Shown: positions 24,208 through 38,709, counted from the stretch's first letter. The stretch is DNA of 41,504 nt from Lingula anatina (GCF_001039355.2 NW_019775988.1:45877-87380), one strand, 5' to 3'. The notes: a model not told the origin generated them from the letters alone. Numbers and translations are program-made.

Positions 24208-27200
24208 CAGTTGCAATTTTATGGAATTGGGTTAGATTTCTGCTTTCTGTTTGTATTTCAGAAGAAAACAATTTGACGTTTTAATGGCCTTCTCTGATCT
24301 CATTACAAAATTTTAAGTAAAAGTAGAATTTTGTTCCTTAAGTATTTAGTCATATTTTCCTCATATTCTCAACAAACTGTCATAACTGAAATAATTTAAC
24401 TGATAAAGAATGACAAATTAAATCACCAATAATTTTCTGTTGGTTTATAAAACAAGCTGCGTCCTGCATTCCACCAGTACACAAGAACAGAACTATGCAT
24501 GGATTATTTATAAAATGTCAACAATTGCAAATCATAACTAAGAACCCTTGAGCCGAGTTACAATCAATGAGTATTATAGAATGAATTATTTACTGCTGAT
24601 GTCGTGTTGTAATACAGAGAGTGTAGCCATTGGAACAGCAGGGAGAAGAGAAATTAGAGGTAATAACTGTCAAAATAGAATTAGACAGTCTTACCTGGCA
24701 TCTGTGGAAATTTCACCATAAAGAGCTAATCAGAGCTCAATCAAAATGGAATTTTTGTTTCATACAGGTGCACCTTGGATATTTTTGTGATATGTCTTCC
24801 AGCATCTAACAGAAATAAAATGTAGTACTACATCAAATTACATGTCACATCAACTTTAGCGCTTTCAGTGAAATCCACCCATTGGCTGATAAATTTCGTA
24901 GCATGTTTTCAGTTCTCATGTTGCAATGGCAGCAATATGAAAAATTGAATAGTGAAAGCTTTTGTGATTGATGCCAAATACAAACCATTTGAGAAATTGG
25001 AAAGAATCTCTGCATTGAAGCTGTACTTTGGAGTACACTACTTTTCTTAGAATTGTTTGGCTTTGTTTCTGATTGATAAACCATCAGAAACACCAATTGT
25101 TTGGTTGATCCCGTAATTGGTTGGGACATCTTGACCCCAAAAGACATGCAACTGAAGCTGAAATCATTCCAGAGTTTTAAGTAAAGCCAGTGGACAGGAA
25201 AGTCCAAACTTGACCACTTGAACTTGACAGACTGGTCTGAAGAAGAAAGGGACAGCTATGTTTTTTAGAGGCAACCTGGTCTGTGTCAGGCACCAGGACC
25301 ACACTGTTTGGTAGGACTGAGTGTAGGGGCGCTCTCCGAGGCCTGACATGTCTGCAAGGTCTTCTACAGATCAAGGTTGACAAGCTGATCAGAAATGAAG
25401 TCAGCGTTCTGTGTATGTTGTTTTTTCATGCAGGTTCCAGTCAGTTTGCCCCTAATAGTATAGTGACTGGAGTGATTGCTATCTGTGCAGAAACCTCCCA
25501 TGTTTTCCTAATGTCACCTCTGGGTATATTGAGTACTGAGTTAGGTATGGGCCAGAGGACCTCAGTGAACAGAGCAAAGTGAGGCCAAACTAGAGGTGTA
25601 TCAGCCCACCTTGTTCAGCTTCAGAGTTAAGTCCAATTTCAATGGAAAGTAAACCAGGGTTAGACTACCTTTGGAACGGCCACAATGGGGGTAGTTATTT
25701 CACGCCGCGGTGTGCACACTTTTGTTCAAACAATTTCAACATAAAAAAGACTTGAGCTTTCAAAGACTTTGCTATGGCGTCATGAGGTTAGTTTTCACCT
25801 ACCGTCTTTTGTATTTGCTGAAAGATTTAAAAGAGCACAGTTAAAGTAGTTGTAGATTGTCAAGCTACAAGATTTCGACTCCGTTAAGCAGTATTTGCAA
25901 AGCTGCAGACATCTGACATCAGTGTTAACCGCTACCTTTTTTTAACCTTAATTTTTTTTCAAATTTTCTTTCACGTTGTGTATTCCCCCAAGTGATTCTT
26001 AAAGAGAATTTAGCATAATTGGAAAAAGAACCACAGCCCCATCGAAGTCTAAATGGCTAGATGCCAACATTAGCGGTTTTTAACTTTCTCGTTTATTTGA
26101 AGACATAACAGGGGGCAAATTAAACAGTAGCTCTGCAAGCATAGCGCATGCAATAAATGGCGTACACTTCTTAATCTCGAGTGAAAAATAAAGTGTGAAG
26201 TATTTTAATGGTAATTAAAGCTTTATTCTGAGAACAATAAACTGTGAATTTTAAAGTGGTAAAAGTTCACCACTTTAGTTTAAACTGTGAACTTGATCTT
26301 GGGGATTGGTATTTTATGGTCGTGAAATGAGTGGACTAGTGCATTTTTTTGTATATAAAAAGGTGAGCTTGGTGAATAAAAGGTGTGCATCCACAGCCTT
26401 GCTTTCACCTTGCTTTTTTTTATATAAGACGTACTTCTAAAGCAAGTTTTGTGCAGAAGTAAAGTGAACTTTGGGTTAATCAGCAATATACCAATGAGAA
26501 ATACACAATTTTAAACATCAATTTTCTTTTCATCTAAAATAAAGAAAGAACATGGATACTTATTACAAATGTGAAGCGTTGGTGTTGAATTTTATTCCAT
26601 TAAAATAGGATTCAAAGATTGGTCAAGAAGGCTTTATTACATACAGTTTAGAATTGTTTTTTAAAGTTAATCTTGAAATAATAATAATAGGGGCTTACAA
26701 AAAAACTTTGTTGAACATTTCTTGTCAGTGCTTTTATTCCAAGTCCTAGAGTACTGTTTGGTAGGATAGCCCATATCTCCCACTGTGACCTGGTTATTTT
26801 AAGATGAAAAATAAATCTGTTTTCACTAAGTACAGCATTCTTCTCTTTGGTATTCCAACTTCAAAAATGATACCTTCTTGAGATTCAGGAATGTCAAAAT
26901 ACTTTAAGTTTAGTACTTCTAACTGTGCCAAACACTCACTTTAAATAAATGTTTAAACTTAAAAAAGAACCTTGAAAGTGGCTTGGATATGATTATAACT
27001 CCTGAAACCACAGATTGTGTTTTACTGGATTAAAGCAACCATCTAAGAAAAGTTTATTTTGAGAATGGAAAGTGAACAACTTGGGGGCAAAAACACAGTT
27101 AACTGTACATATTAAATTCCCTAAGCAAGGTGCAAAGAGTTTTCTTAATACAGCAAAGTTTGTAAAATACTAGGAAGTGAGATCAGTGTTTGTCCATGTT

Positions 27201-29923
27201 TTAGTGTAGGAGAAAGATGGGTAAATGTCAGAACTGGTAATTTCTTTTTCATTTTCTAGTGAACATAATTGTTGTAAAGTGGTGTCTGCATCCTGTTACC
27301 GCATTACTGGAAATTGTAGATAGACATTTTTTTTTTATGAAAGAAAACTTGGCAACACATTTCTTGTTAGTCCCAGGTGTTGTCTAAGTGAAAACTGCCG
27401 CTACAGACAAGGATGAAAGACAACTGGAGGGGAAATAGTGTGAAGTATGACGTTGGTACACATTTGCTGTTAAATTCTCAAATAAATCAAATCAGTAGGT
27501 AGAAAGACCAAAGCAATCTGTGTATGGTAACAATTAGACGGAGAATTTCATTCCAAATGTTCTGAAATTGCACACACACATGGCAAACAAACACAGGATT
27601 AGAGCTAACTTGTTGTGGCAAGTTCTTACTGGTTTTGTTCTATAAATTATTGGGTCTGATAATAAATATGAAGGCTGGCGATAGAAATGGCTTTTGTATA
27701 CAGCAATAATATTGTATTGAGGGATCAACAGATTTGATAAGTACGGGTCATACTTGTCAGGTCTTGGATTATGGCCGCAATTTATAATGTAATTTTATCG
27801 TCAGAATCGTTAAATTAACCCAGAAACTTGAGCGGTTGATCTTTGTGATGCATGTCAGAAGTTTTAAAACAAGGTCAAAGAAAAATGCATACTTTTTACT
27901 CTGTCTCAATTACACAATTTTTTGTGCAAATATTTATCTTTGTAAAAATTTTGTTTTCTTTTACAGGCAGTCAATCTCCATATTTAATGTACATATTTAC
28001 GATTATCTCAATGACTATTGGGATCATAACAGCTACGAGTTTGAAAGAAAACCAGAAATAGTTTGGTAGTTGTTGTAGAGAATGCCCCATTATCTCGGGG
28101 TCAGCAGGATAATTTATGTTACGATCGCAACTATGAAAACCCAGTCCATATACATGTTTACATAGGAAAGGAATAACAATGCAATTTGAATGCTTCATAA
28201 ACAATGTCCACAAAAATGACCCTTGCCCCATTGAGATGGATACTTCTTCAAGTTTTCATTGATACTAACAAAGTATTTGATGAAGATTGTCCACAGTCAA
28301 TCTTCTGTGAAATACGGACAACCTACCTCATAGCCTAGATGTCCTTGTGATAACAAATAGACAGCAAAAACCTGAAACTGTTCAAGACATCTGGGAGCAT
28401 AGAATTTTGGGAAATGATTCAGTGATTTTGAAAGCAGGGAAAATAGTTATATTGGATGAAAAAGAGTTCAATCCAAATCTGAAAAGGACTTTTTACAAAG
28501 TGATCCTTTTCTGGTTGTAAACTTGTCATTGTCTTGATATTGGCATCCTCTTTCACCATTAAAGAAATATTTTAGGAAACAGAAAGCTGAACCATAACAG
28601 GTAGTTCAACGTGTCTCTTATCAGGTCATAGGAATTCATCTATCATATTTATTGTTTATATCACGTCCTCTCCAGGTCTTTTGAGGTAAGGAGCTCAGTT
28701 GCTTCAGAGCGGCTTAAAATATTTTTCTAAACTCATATCTTCCACTAAGCCAGTAAATTTGATATCCTGGTATCACAGCATGCGATTACTGGGACATTTT
28801 GAGGTGAAAATTCAAAATCACTTAAGAGTCACTTAAGAAGCGGGATGACCAGAGAGGAGATGTGCATGGGTTCGGTCTCAAATTTTTTGTGTACGCGAGA
28901 TCACAATTGTTTTTGTAATTCTCTATTTTGGAAGCCACCTTACATCAAGATAAGGCATGTCTGATGACAGCTGAGGTCATTTCTTTTGTTTATGATTTTT
29001 TTGATTGGCACAGTGTTAGGTGTGTCTGTCTGTGCCTTTCACAAAGAAACTTTAACGAGATGAAGAGAAATAGAGTATATTTTCCAGTGTCACCCTGTTT
29101 ATTTCCAGCTCAAACCGACATCAGGGTAGTCTCAATGTTTGGAATGTTTTATTAGCAACTCGATATTCAATAGAGATGTCCTGATCAGCGAAGTTTGAAG
29201 ATGAAAACTTTGCACCAAGCAGCATGTGTGCTGTGGCCTTGTAACTTTACCATTATCCTTTTCACTTTTTTGTGCACTTGGGAGAAATTGTCTTTGACTT
29301 AGTTTATTGGTTTTTAGAGAAGCTCTTTTCATTTGTGGGTGTCATCCTACAAACATGGCTGTAAGGTTCAGTGAGCTGTCATGTTGTTAGGAAATCATAT
29401 TCATGAGATATAGGCAGTCTGAAAGGTGGTCTAGGCTGATAAATGGAAGTAGACACCAGGTTTTGTGATTCTGTGAAAGGATTCCGAGATTGATTTCGTC
29501 ACCTCAGCCTGAACTTTTCAAGATGGCTCCACTGGAATCTCCCTTGCTGGATCCTGTGTCAAAGATTATCAAGTAGCACATGGAAACTTTTTGACTTCTT
29601 GGTGGCTTTACTGGAAATCTATTACTAGTAATTTAAATTGTGCCTAGAAAGCATTTACAGTTACAGTGCATAGTTATATCTAGTTTGATTAGATGATTTA
29701 TAAAAAAAAGTTTATGTTGTAATAAATACTAGGGCTTCATAACTCTTATTCCTTCCGTATAATATACTAGTACCATAACACTGGTTTACATTAAACTGGT
29801 TTATAACCTACTTTACAAGGTGACCTGTGTTTTGCCGTAAGAAACATGGTGAGATTCTCCTGTCAGTTTAATAAGGGTGTACTGGCATGTTGTTGATGTG
29901 CTGTGACATGCCAGTTTGTTTGT

Positions 29924-30846
29924 CCACCTGTACTACAGGTACTGTCTCTACTATACTACCTGTACTACAGGTACTGTCTCTACTATACCACCTGTACTAC
30001 AGGTACTGTCTCTACTATACCACCTGTACTACAGGTACTGTCTCTACTATACCACCTGTACTACAGGTACTGTCTCTACTATACCACCTGTACTACAGGT
30101 ACTGTCTCTACTATACCACCTGTACTACAGGTACTGTCTCTACTATACCACCTGTACTACAGGTACTGTCTCTACTATACCACCTGTACTACAGGTACTG
30201 TCTCTACTATACCACCTGTACTACAGGTACTGTCTCTACTATACCACCTGTACTACAGGTACTGTCTCTACTATACCACCTGTACTACAGGTACTGTCTC
30301 TACTATACCACCTGTACTACAGGTACTGTCTCTACTATACCACCTGTACTACAGGTACTGTCTCTACTATACCACCTGTACTACAGGTACTGTCTCTACT
30401 ATACCACCTGTACTACAGGTACTGTCTCTACTATACCACCTGTACTACAGGTACTGTCTCTACTATACCACCTGTACTACAGGTACTGTCTCTACTATAC
30501 CACCTGTACTACAGGTACTGTCTCTACTATACCACCTGTACTACAGGTACTGTCTCTACTATACCACCTGTACTACAGGTACTGTCTCTACTATACCACC
30601 TGTACTACAGGTACTGTCTCTACTATACCACCTGTACTACAGGTACTGTCTCTACTATACCACCTGTACTACAGGTACTGTCTCTACTATACCACCTGTA
30701 CTACAGGTACTGTCTCTACTATACCACCTGTACTACAGGTACTGTCTCTACTATACCACCTGTACTACAGGTACTGTCTCTACTATACCACCTGTACTAC
30801 AGGTACTGTCTCTACTATACCACCTGTACTACAGGTACTGTCTCTA
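29924..30846. repeat. 32-bp minisatellite, about 29 copies, nearly identical
   Basis: The unit begins ACCTGTACTACAGGTACTG and repeats at exactly 32 bases; the CCTG core at 29927 recurs to 30823 (28 full steps). Only the first unit differs visibly (CTACCTG for CCACCTG). Each unit contains the 15-base palindrome ACCTGTA-C-TACAGGT, so the array can fold into serial hairpins, and it carries CACCTG and CAGGTA (E2-box-like) motifs. Because 32 is not a multiple of three, all three frames cycle through the same 32-residue string without stops. The long open frames here are therefore an artefact of the repeat and not genes. It lies in the dachsous intron. Confidence 0.95.
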
Positions 30847-31158
30847 TGCCAGAGAGAAGATTTCTTCACCTGACAACTTGACAAGATATTTTCAGCTGAG
30901 GATAGATGATGTCAAGTTATGAAACAATTGCTGGGGGCCATTTGTAATCTAATTTTCCCCTTATCTTAGTGAGCTCTAATAAAAAAAATCATATGTAAGA
31001 AGGGTTTGTAACCCTTGTTTTTTTTTTCTATAAATATATTTTTATTTTCTTCATTCTGAAAAGAGCTTATGAGAAAGCTGAGCATCACTATGTTTTATGT
31101 GAGACTGACCTTCACTTCTACAGATATACAATGATACAGAAAGGTTCAGGGTGGACTT

Positions 31159-31218
31159 GCTAGGTCATCACATTAATTACCCCACCTGGCTAGGTCATCA
31201 TACTAATTACCCCACCTG
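31159..31218. repeat. 30-bp tandem duplication
   Basis: Two adjacent 30-base copies beginning GCTAGGTCATCA and ending ACCCCACCTG differ by two bases in the middle. It is a small local duplication in the dachsous intron. Confidence 0.8.
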
Positions 31219-31883
31219 TATGTCAGGGGTGGCAATATTTTGGCCATGTCCTGCTATCAGTTTTCTCTAGTTATACACAGTAATTATCCGTATTTAACAC
31301 CAAATGAGTGAACATTAAGGAGTCTTGACCTGTGGTTTGTTTTTGTTTCCCCATGTCAGTCTTGGTGCCAGTACATGAGCTGATTAGCCTGGCACACCTG
31401 TATTGTTACCTGCCCAGGTAGAGAGAATTGGGTGCCAATAACACTGGCTGATTTAGAGAGGGGAGCTTATGGGCTAATGAAGTTATGCCACCTAGACGAT
31501 AGCTTGTTAAGTGGAGACCTCGTGTGGAGTTTTATGTAGGGCTCTGCAGGACTAATGCAATCAACTTGTCTTGGTCTGTTATTTCTAAAGCATTTACATT
31601 TTATTCAGATGTTTTCATGTTTTACATGTGCCTGCCCTGGGACATTCTTATCTATGACAATATGAAAGTACACAAATGTTGAGAGTTTGAAGTGAAAACT
31701 GTCTGACTGTCAACCTTCCTCTGATGAAGTGGTACCAGTGGGTGCAAGCTGTTTTCTTCTCTTGGAGTGTTTTGCGTAAATACTCCGCTGAAAAGGAATT
31801 ATGACGAGTGTGAAACCTGTCCTCTGACTGTTTGCACATCCTTAGCTTGGAATCTGTCCCGGTATTAGTGTCTGTGGTATTAA

Positions 31884-32133
31884 GGCTTCGTTCACATGCA
31901 ATGTCTATTTTCTATTTTCTATTTGCGCTATCTTATGATCACGGTCTGTGGCCTGAATATCCCGCTGCGTAATTACTGGCAGCGCGAGCCAGTTACTTAT
32001 AGTAACTTATAGTAACTGGCTCGCGCTGCCAGTAATTACGCCGCGGGATATTCAGGCCACAGACCGTGATCATAAGACATACCGCAAATAGAAAATAGAA
32101 TTTAGAAAATAGACATTGCATGTGAACGAAGCC
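31884..32133. mobile_element. 250-bp PIF/Harbinger-like hairpin MITE
   Basis: The ends GGCTTCGTTCACATGCAATG and their reverse complement are flanked by TAA on both sides (31881-31883 and 32134-32136). TAA duplications and GGxTTxGTTCAC-type termini are characteristic of PIF/Harbinger elements. The two halves are nearly perfect inverted copies along their whole length, meeting around a short duplicated TTATAGTAAC segment near 32000, so the single strand forms one long hairpin. It has no coding capacity. Confidence 0.87.
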
Positions 32134-35100
32134 TAAGTGTCTCTGCTGGGATTGTCTTTGTTAGTATGCAGTGCAGGGCTGTTTAGAATGTCACAAGGTT
32201 GTAGACAAAGGAGTATACTCTGGCTCTCCATTGTTTAAATACTTTCTAGACATTTGTGTAAACTACCTGGCCTTGGGTTACTGTCTTGTCAACCTTGTTC
32301 CTTCATTTTTTTGTCACATTAACGTGTATGTGCGCACGTGTGTACATGCACATGCTTATGTTATACCATGATTATGATTACCTAGTTGACAACAAAAATA
32401 TTTACACCTGAGAATGCAGATGTCTGGTAAATGGCACTAGTAATGGTGGCCAGACAGGAAGAAGGGAGCAACATGGGGCACTGTCAAGAATCTCTTCCTC
32501 ATAATACACGACTTCAAAATCACTCCATGTTTACACAAGCCAATTAGGTTCCAGCTTGAACAAATTTTAAAACCATTTCATATTCTGTGTGTATTGACTG
32601 TTCCAACAAATTGCCAGTAATTATACTCCAGCTTGAGTAAATTTTGAAGCGGTGTTACATATTTCATGCATATTGACTGTTTCAGAAGATTAATCCCTGC
32701 TGTTCTCTTTTATGTTGGTCTATTTCATCTCTCATCAAAGTCAAACTTCAGAGTGTTTTATGTCTAGAAGGGGAAGGCAACCCACATGTGAATATCACTG
32801 CCTGACATATTGGGTATAGGCTACTCTGATTAGCCAGTCTAGGAACTTTGGGAAGCACTGACGAAATAAAAACCCACAAAAAACATCCGCTGATAAGCCA
32901 CAATAGAACAGTGCTCCAGGAAGCTGAAATATGTGGTAGAGATTAGATACTGGCTGATAAGATGACAGGGAATAGGTAGTTGAAGATTTCACATGCCTTT
33001 GGTGTAAATGATGTACATAATTATATTGGATTGCTATCATAAAGTTGTATTTTACAGCATACTAGAATTTCTTTTGAAATAGAATACAAGTTTTTTTTTC
33101 TATTTGATATGCATTAAACTTTCTCTGCCACATATACAAGACATCATAGGTCACATTACTCTCAGTACATCAAACTTCTTTTTGAAGCTAAAACACTGGC
33201 AATGAAGAAAAGTGATGTTTTGAGTGCCTTAGATCTCGTTCACTCTCTTTATGGTGGTTCTGAATATCCAGCCTGGCTTCCGCTAACAGCTTCATTAAAG
33301 ACATGACACTCATAAACAGGTAGTAATTGGCTTGTCATGTTATGTAACGGTCTGTTGCCATAGGGACCTGGGTAGACAGACTTCCTTACCTTAATTAAAG
33401 GGATCAACTCAATTACAGTCTGATACCATTGTTAGCAGGAATATTGGAGAGGTTTTGATAAAAGGAAAGTGAAGTCGGTGCAGTTGATGCTCTTTGTTGT
33501 AATGTTATGTATCATTATTTATGTTCAGACGGTGAAATTGATAGCCTTGCACTGCCACTTTCTTTCCTCGGAACATTATTCTGATTGCTAAGGCTGAATT
33601 AATTGATTTTTGTTCGTCACATTGTATCCCTTGTTAATGCTGTTCACTTCAAAGCAGGTGGCAGTTGTATCTAAAGGTTAATTGTTTATTTGAAATTTGG
33701 TGCTAAATATGAAACTTTTGTCTCTAATTAATGCAATTTGTATTTTATTTTGAAAAGGGAGGTGTGCTCTGGAAGGAAGTTTCATTTTGATAAATGTGGG
33801 AATAATATATAATTTTTTTCAATAGAAAAAAATATTTTGTTTAATCCCTATATAGTAAAAGATTGTCGTGCATTTTAATGGTACAAGTTTCTGGAAATGT
33901 CTAAATTAAAACTGGAAATTTATTTTTCCAAAAGTAATTCAAAGCTTTTTCCGAAATTCATGTTCAGAATGGTGTGTGGCAGAGCGGGGAGTGAACTGTG
34001 GACCTGTGAGTGTTCCGCGGTAAAGGATACTTTGCTCTCTGCTGTGTGACGCACTTGGTAGAAATGAAGGAGCACCTTAAACCCAGTTTACTTTCTCTTG
34101 TCACTTCCATAAACATTCTCGCACTTACAGCGTGACTACTAACATGTACACACTGATAGAAAAATGGAGACTCAAGGTCCCAGGATTAATTTACATGTGA
34201 ATGAATTTTAAAACCAAAATATAGACTCCAGGTCCTACATCGTATTTATGTGTGAATGAATTGAAAAAAACTGGTTTTAAGTAACATCCTGCATAATTTT
34301 ATGAAGACTGTTTTTAGACCAGCCCCAGAAGCATACGATACAGTCACACCCTTCTAGTTAAATTATCCCTTTGTTGAAGAGTCAGCAGTATGAAGGGGTG
34401 GCCATGTTAATGGCAGAGTCACACAGGCTATCTGGCTGAAACCAGCCATGAATTTGTAATTAATCTGTCTACTTCTTGAACTAAGCTTAAGAACAATTTT
34501 AGTGAAAACCGTACTGAATGCTGCCTTACTTGTCTGCGACCTTAGTACTTTCTGTGTGAGCTGTGACGGGAAGCATGCGACAAGCTCAGTTATTTGAACT
34601 TAAGGGCACTTTATAAAAAAGTAGAAAAGATGGTATTTAAAGTTCTCGGATCGTAGATGTTTCCAAAGTTTGCCAGGTTTTCCACTAGTGTGCTGTGTGA
34701 CGCGGAGCATGTGGCAGCCTCAGTTATTTTGACACAGAGTTTTTTTTACCCAAACAGTTGTTTTTGTAAAATGAAAACACACCTCTTAAATTACTGGCGG
34801 CTTGAAATATATGTGCAACAATAAAACTTTCTGTTGTGGGATGAAATATGTCAGATTTGAAGCAAGCTGTGAAGTTTAATTGTTTTGAACTTGCCAGTTT
34901 CAAACTGTCACCCTGAATTTTAACAGAAGGTGCTAGGCACCATTTTCTTTCACTGATAAGATACACTACCCCACTTCCTGTTGCCTATTGCAACCAATTT
35001 GTATTCTTTATGTTGTCCAGTCTGCCATATGACCATGCTTTGTGTTTGGGCTAACTTTGAAACTGGTTGATCCTCTAGAAGAAAAACATCACTCCACTAA

Positions 35101-36549
35101 ATGTTATAGTAGTAAGATTTGACCACTGGTCTCCTCTGTCAGGGGGCATGCTTTCTGTTCTTCAAGCATGAAGGCCAAAACTGACTGGACGAGTTAGAAA
35201 AGGGAAATAGTCAGACGTCTACATTGACCTTTACCAAGATGGTGGACCTGATACCTGGCGGTAGAAAAACATTCCTTCATTGACCGTTTTATTTACAAAA
35301 ACATCCAGCACTTTACCCTGGTAATGGGGGACAGGAAGTCCTTTGTTCCCCACCTTTGTGAAGCAATAGCCATTGGTCAAAGGTCTCCATCCATTAAAGC
35401 TTACTTTTTTAGACAAAATCTGGGTGATAAAATCAAAGTTGGACTGAATGAAATTCATTACGAGAAGGAAATAGCATTTCTCTTTTGTAATTCTTTAGAA
35501 GAGCCGACCTTTAAGTTTGGTTTTTCATATCTGAAAAAAAAAGAGAAGAAATGATTGTTGATGATTTATGAAAAAGTTATCTCAGCAAGAAAAAGACCAT
35601 AATTTGTTTAACAGGTAAGAGAGAGAGTGAGTTTGCAGCAGGCGTGCTGTCTTGGCTGTACATACATATTGATTTTCAGTGTTTTAAGACCCCATGGGTT
35701 TCAGCTATGATCTAAGCTGGCATAACTGCAGTAACAGAATCTGAACAATTTGTTGTGGGTAACATGATTGCAATTGACATGTTTGCTCAGCCTCATTTCA
35801 TCATTTCTAAGTTATTCTATCCTCTTTTTTCCAATGTCAGTAATAATGAAATGTTTATCAGGGTTCGGAAATGGCAATATGTTGCATGAGTTGAGCTACA
35901 GAGGAAACCTAGTATGATAAAAATGCACTTTTGTGTCAAGTTATACGGGCATAATACAGAAGAGATTTCTCATGTTACTGCCAATAAAAGCTTACTTATT
36001 GAAAGGTCAGAGTTGTAATCTTGGCTCCCTCCTCTCAGTCTTACACAATATCTGTACCTCTGATAATAGAGGAATTTCAGTACTAGTGATTATTAAGTTG
36101 TGCTTCAAAAAGTCTACCAGATCAGTAAACTGGGAATATGTCACCATTTACTATAAGTAAATGTATGTTTTGACTGCTTGGCTGTAATAAAGTGATGGCC
36201 TCAAAGTCATGAACATCAAAGTTCTCTGACAAATATAATTTCTGTCATGTCAGTGCCTACAGGATGACACCTGGCATAATTTGAGAGGGAAATTATTTTT
36301 TAAAAAAATGAAATGAGTACAATAAGCAGGGTAATAATATGCTATCTTTCCAGTCAGGCATCATATTCTATCAGTTTTTGATGACCAAATTGACTATGCC
36401 CTAACACAGTAGCTGGTCATTCCTTACTGGCATAATGAACCAAGTTTACAGCATACTGCTCTCATGAAAACTATAGCATCACAGGGCTTTCTATGGTCAC
36501 TTGCAGTCCATACTCACACCGTCTACTTATAAATATATCTAAGGTAGGC

Positions 36550-36663
36550 AGTCACAACCTGGCTAGAACTGCGACTGTAGAGTTATTGTTCAGGGTGCAG
36601 TTAGACCTCCCCCTGGTGACACTAAGTTAGGAAGTCACAACCTGGCTAGAACTGCGACTGTAG
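36550..36663. repeat. 31-bp direct repeat with 52-bp spacer
   Basis: AGTCACAACCTGGCTAGAAC and the following 11 bases occur at 36550-36580 and identically at 36633-36663. The spacer contains CCTGGTGACAC, whose near-complement TGACACCAGG follows the second copy. It is a partial duplication of about 83 bases in the dachsous intron. Confidence 0.8.
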
Positions 36664-38457
36664 TGACACCAGGTATATAGAGAGTAATGACAGAGACTTC
36701 CCTGTTCAAGGTGTACTCATGTTTAATGAGGAAGAGGTCAGGAGACGGAGAGGTGTTATGATGGCTTTGATGTGGTATACTGGTCTGTGTTATAAAGATA
36801 AACTTCAAAAGAAAGCTCCAGGGGATCCAGGGGGGACCCCTCCCTCCTCTTTAACTAACTTTTAACATAGAATTTATATAGTTCTTTTAATTTTATTGCA
36901 CTCTAACATGAAGCTGAATGTTTTGTACTTCAGCAGTAAAATATGAATCTTTTGATAAAAGTATCTGTATAAGGGTTAATCTGAACAGTGTTATAGAAAA
37001 GGTGAAAAGCAAGAATGTGTATATATGTCCATGTGCAAGAATGTGTATATATATATCTACTACAGAATCTGCTGTGTAAGTTCACGTTGACACATAAAAC
37101 TAATACTCTTAAAGTTGGTTTAAACTTACTCACAAAAAAGTCAAGTCACCATAGAGGAATGTGTCTTGACTGGAGTTGAAAAGTGGCATTAAGTCGCGGG
37201 GTCACTTGGGAGCAGGATCTGGTGCCGCCCCCTAGTGTTATAATATCATAGTTTTGGTTCTTCGTCCGACCCTTGGAGCAGATCTCTGTTGTGTGTCATC
37301 GTCTCTGTTGTGACGTTGTTTAGGTTGAGATGTTGTTTAGATTAAACCATGGTTCTGAACTCCATAAACTGAGTGACTGAAGTTTCATTGGTTGCCATGT
37401 TTGGAAGCATTTTAATGCAATTTTTGTTTCATAGAATGATACTTAACACTGTCCGTAAGTTTTGGTTTTGTTAACTTTTTGTGCAGAAAATACTGTCTGC
37501 AGTGAGATCAACTCATGATCTGCAGGATACCCGTCCTAATCCATAGCTACAGAAGCCAACTTAGTGAGGCAGAAAAAGATAAATAGGCCAATTGTCAACT
37601 CTTTGTAGACAGGTGAACTATTGGGGCTGACAAATAAATAGCATTGGGGATCAGACAACTGGAAATTCATGTATTGATGTTTTTGTGTATTTTTAAAAAC
37701 AAGTTGAATTTATAAAGACAAGTCAGACTGGTTATGTAATGGGGAATGTATTGATTTTATGGAGCACAGCTCTTCAAGTTCCCTGTCATAGAAGCTGTCT
37801 AGTCTGGGATCTTTCCAAATTATTTTGAGAACTTTGGAAATATTTTGGACTTCTAGCTGCCTGCAATTACTTTATTTTTTTCCCCACCATTTTTTTTTCA
37901 AACTATCTTCAAGGACAAGTCCATTTTCCCAGACTCCAGTGGGCAGGTTGCTTTCATTTTCATCTCATTTCAGTCTGATCTGTTTTTCATTTTCATTTCT
38001 ACTCAAGGTCGGTAATTGTCCGAGTTAAAGTGTTCCCTCCACCTGAGTAGAGATAAAAAGGTAGAGGCTCAGCGGGTACAACTTCTTCTTTGCTCCTCAC
38101 TCCACCTCAGTGTTAGCTGTGTTTGGAGGCAGTGAGATGTGTGATGTGCAGTGTGGAGGGAGAGTCAGGTAGAGAGGTCATGCCCATTAAATGTCCATCT
38201 TTTTTTCCTGGTTGGATCAAAAGAGACAGGTGTTCTTTAGCTGGTCACTAATGGGGGGTAGTTGAAGGCCATGTGGTCACTATTACTGCTGTGTTTATAT
38301 ATATTGTGTGCAGTGTTTACTGTTTTGTGTAAATATACAAAGCTAAATAACAGTGAAGGTTTTGTATTTTAGCCTACAGTGGCGAGGATTGTCAAAACCA
38401 CTATTGTCAATGGAGTATTTGTAAAATATTCTACTAGTACGGGTCAGGGAATACAAA

Positions 38458-38709
38458 GCTATACAGTGTCACTGTATGTTATACAACAATTACTGATCAT
38501 TCTTTTGCATTGTTGGCATATTTCCATTGTCTATACAGTGTCAATGCTATACAGTTTTGCTGTATGTTATACAACAATTACTGATCATTCTTTTGCATTG
38601 TTGGCATATTTCCATTGTCTATACAGTGTCAATGCTATACAGTTTTGCTGTATGTTATACAACTATTACTGATCATTTTGTTGCATTGTTGGCATATTTC
38701 CATTGTCTA
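38458..38709. repeat. 88-bp tandem repeat, 2.9 copies
   Basis: Units start at 38458, 38546 and 38634 (GCTATACAG), spaced by 88 bases, and end at CCATTGTCTA. The first two are almost identical; the third has a few changes. Because 88 is not a multiple of three, the overlapping open frames at 38379-38871 show the same peptide in shifting frames and are not genes. Confidence 0.9.

Noticed and set aside
24845-25207. Minus-strand open frame of 120 codons
   Set aside because: The composition is that of random AT-rich DNA; no motif, repeat, splice context or family resemblance was seen.
29924-30846. CRISPR array
   Set aside because: The 32-base units are directly adjacent with no unique spacers, and the genome is eukaryotic.
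29887-30922. Three overlapping long open frames (321-339 codons)
   Set aside because: They are the three frames of a 32-base minisatellite that happens to contain no stop; all encode the same cyclic 32-residue string. No start context, codon bias or domain supports a protein.
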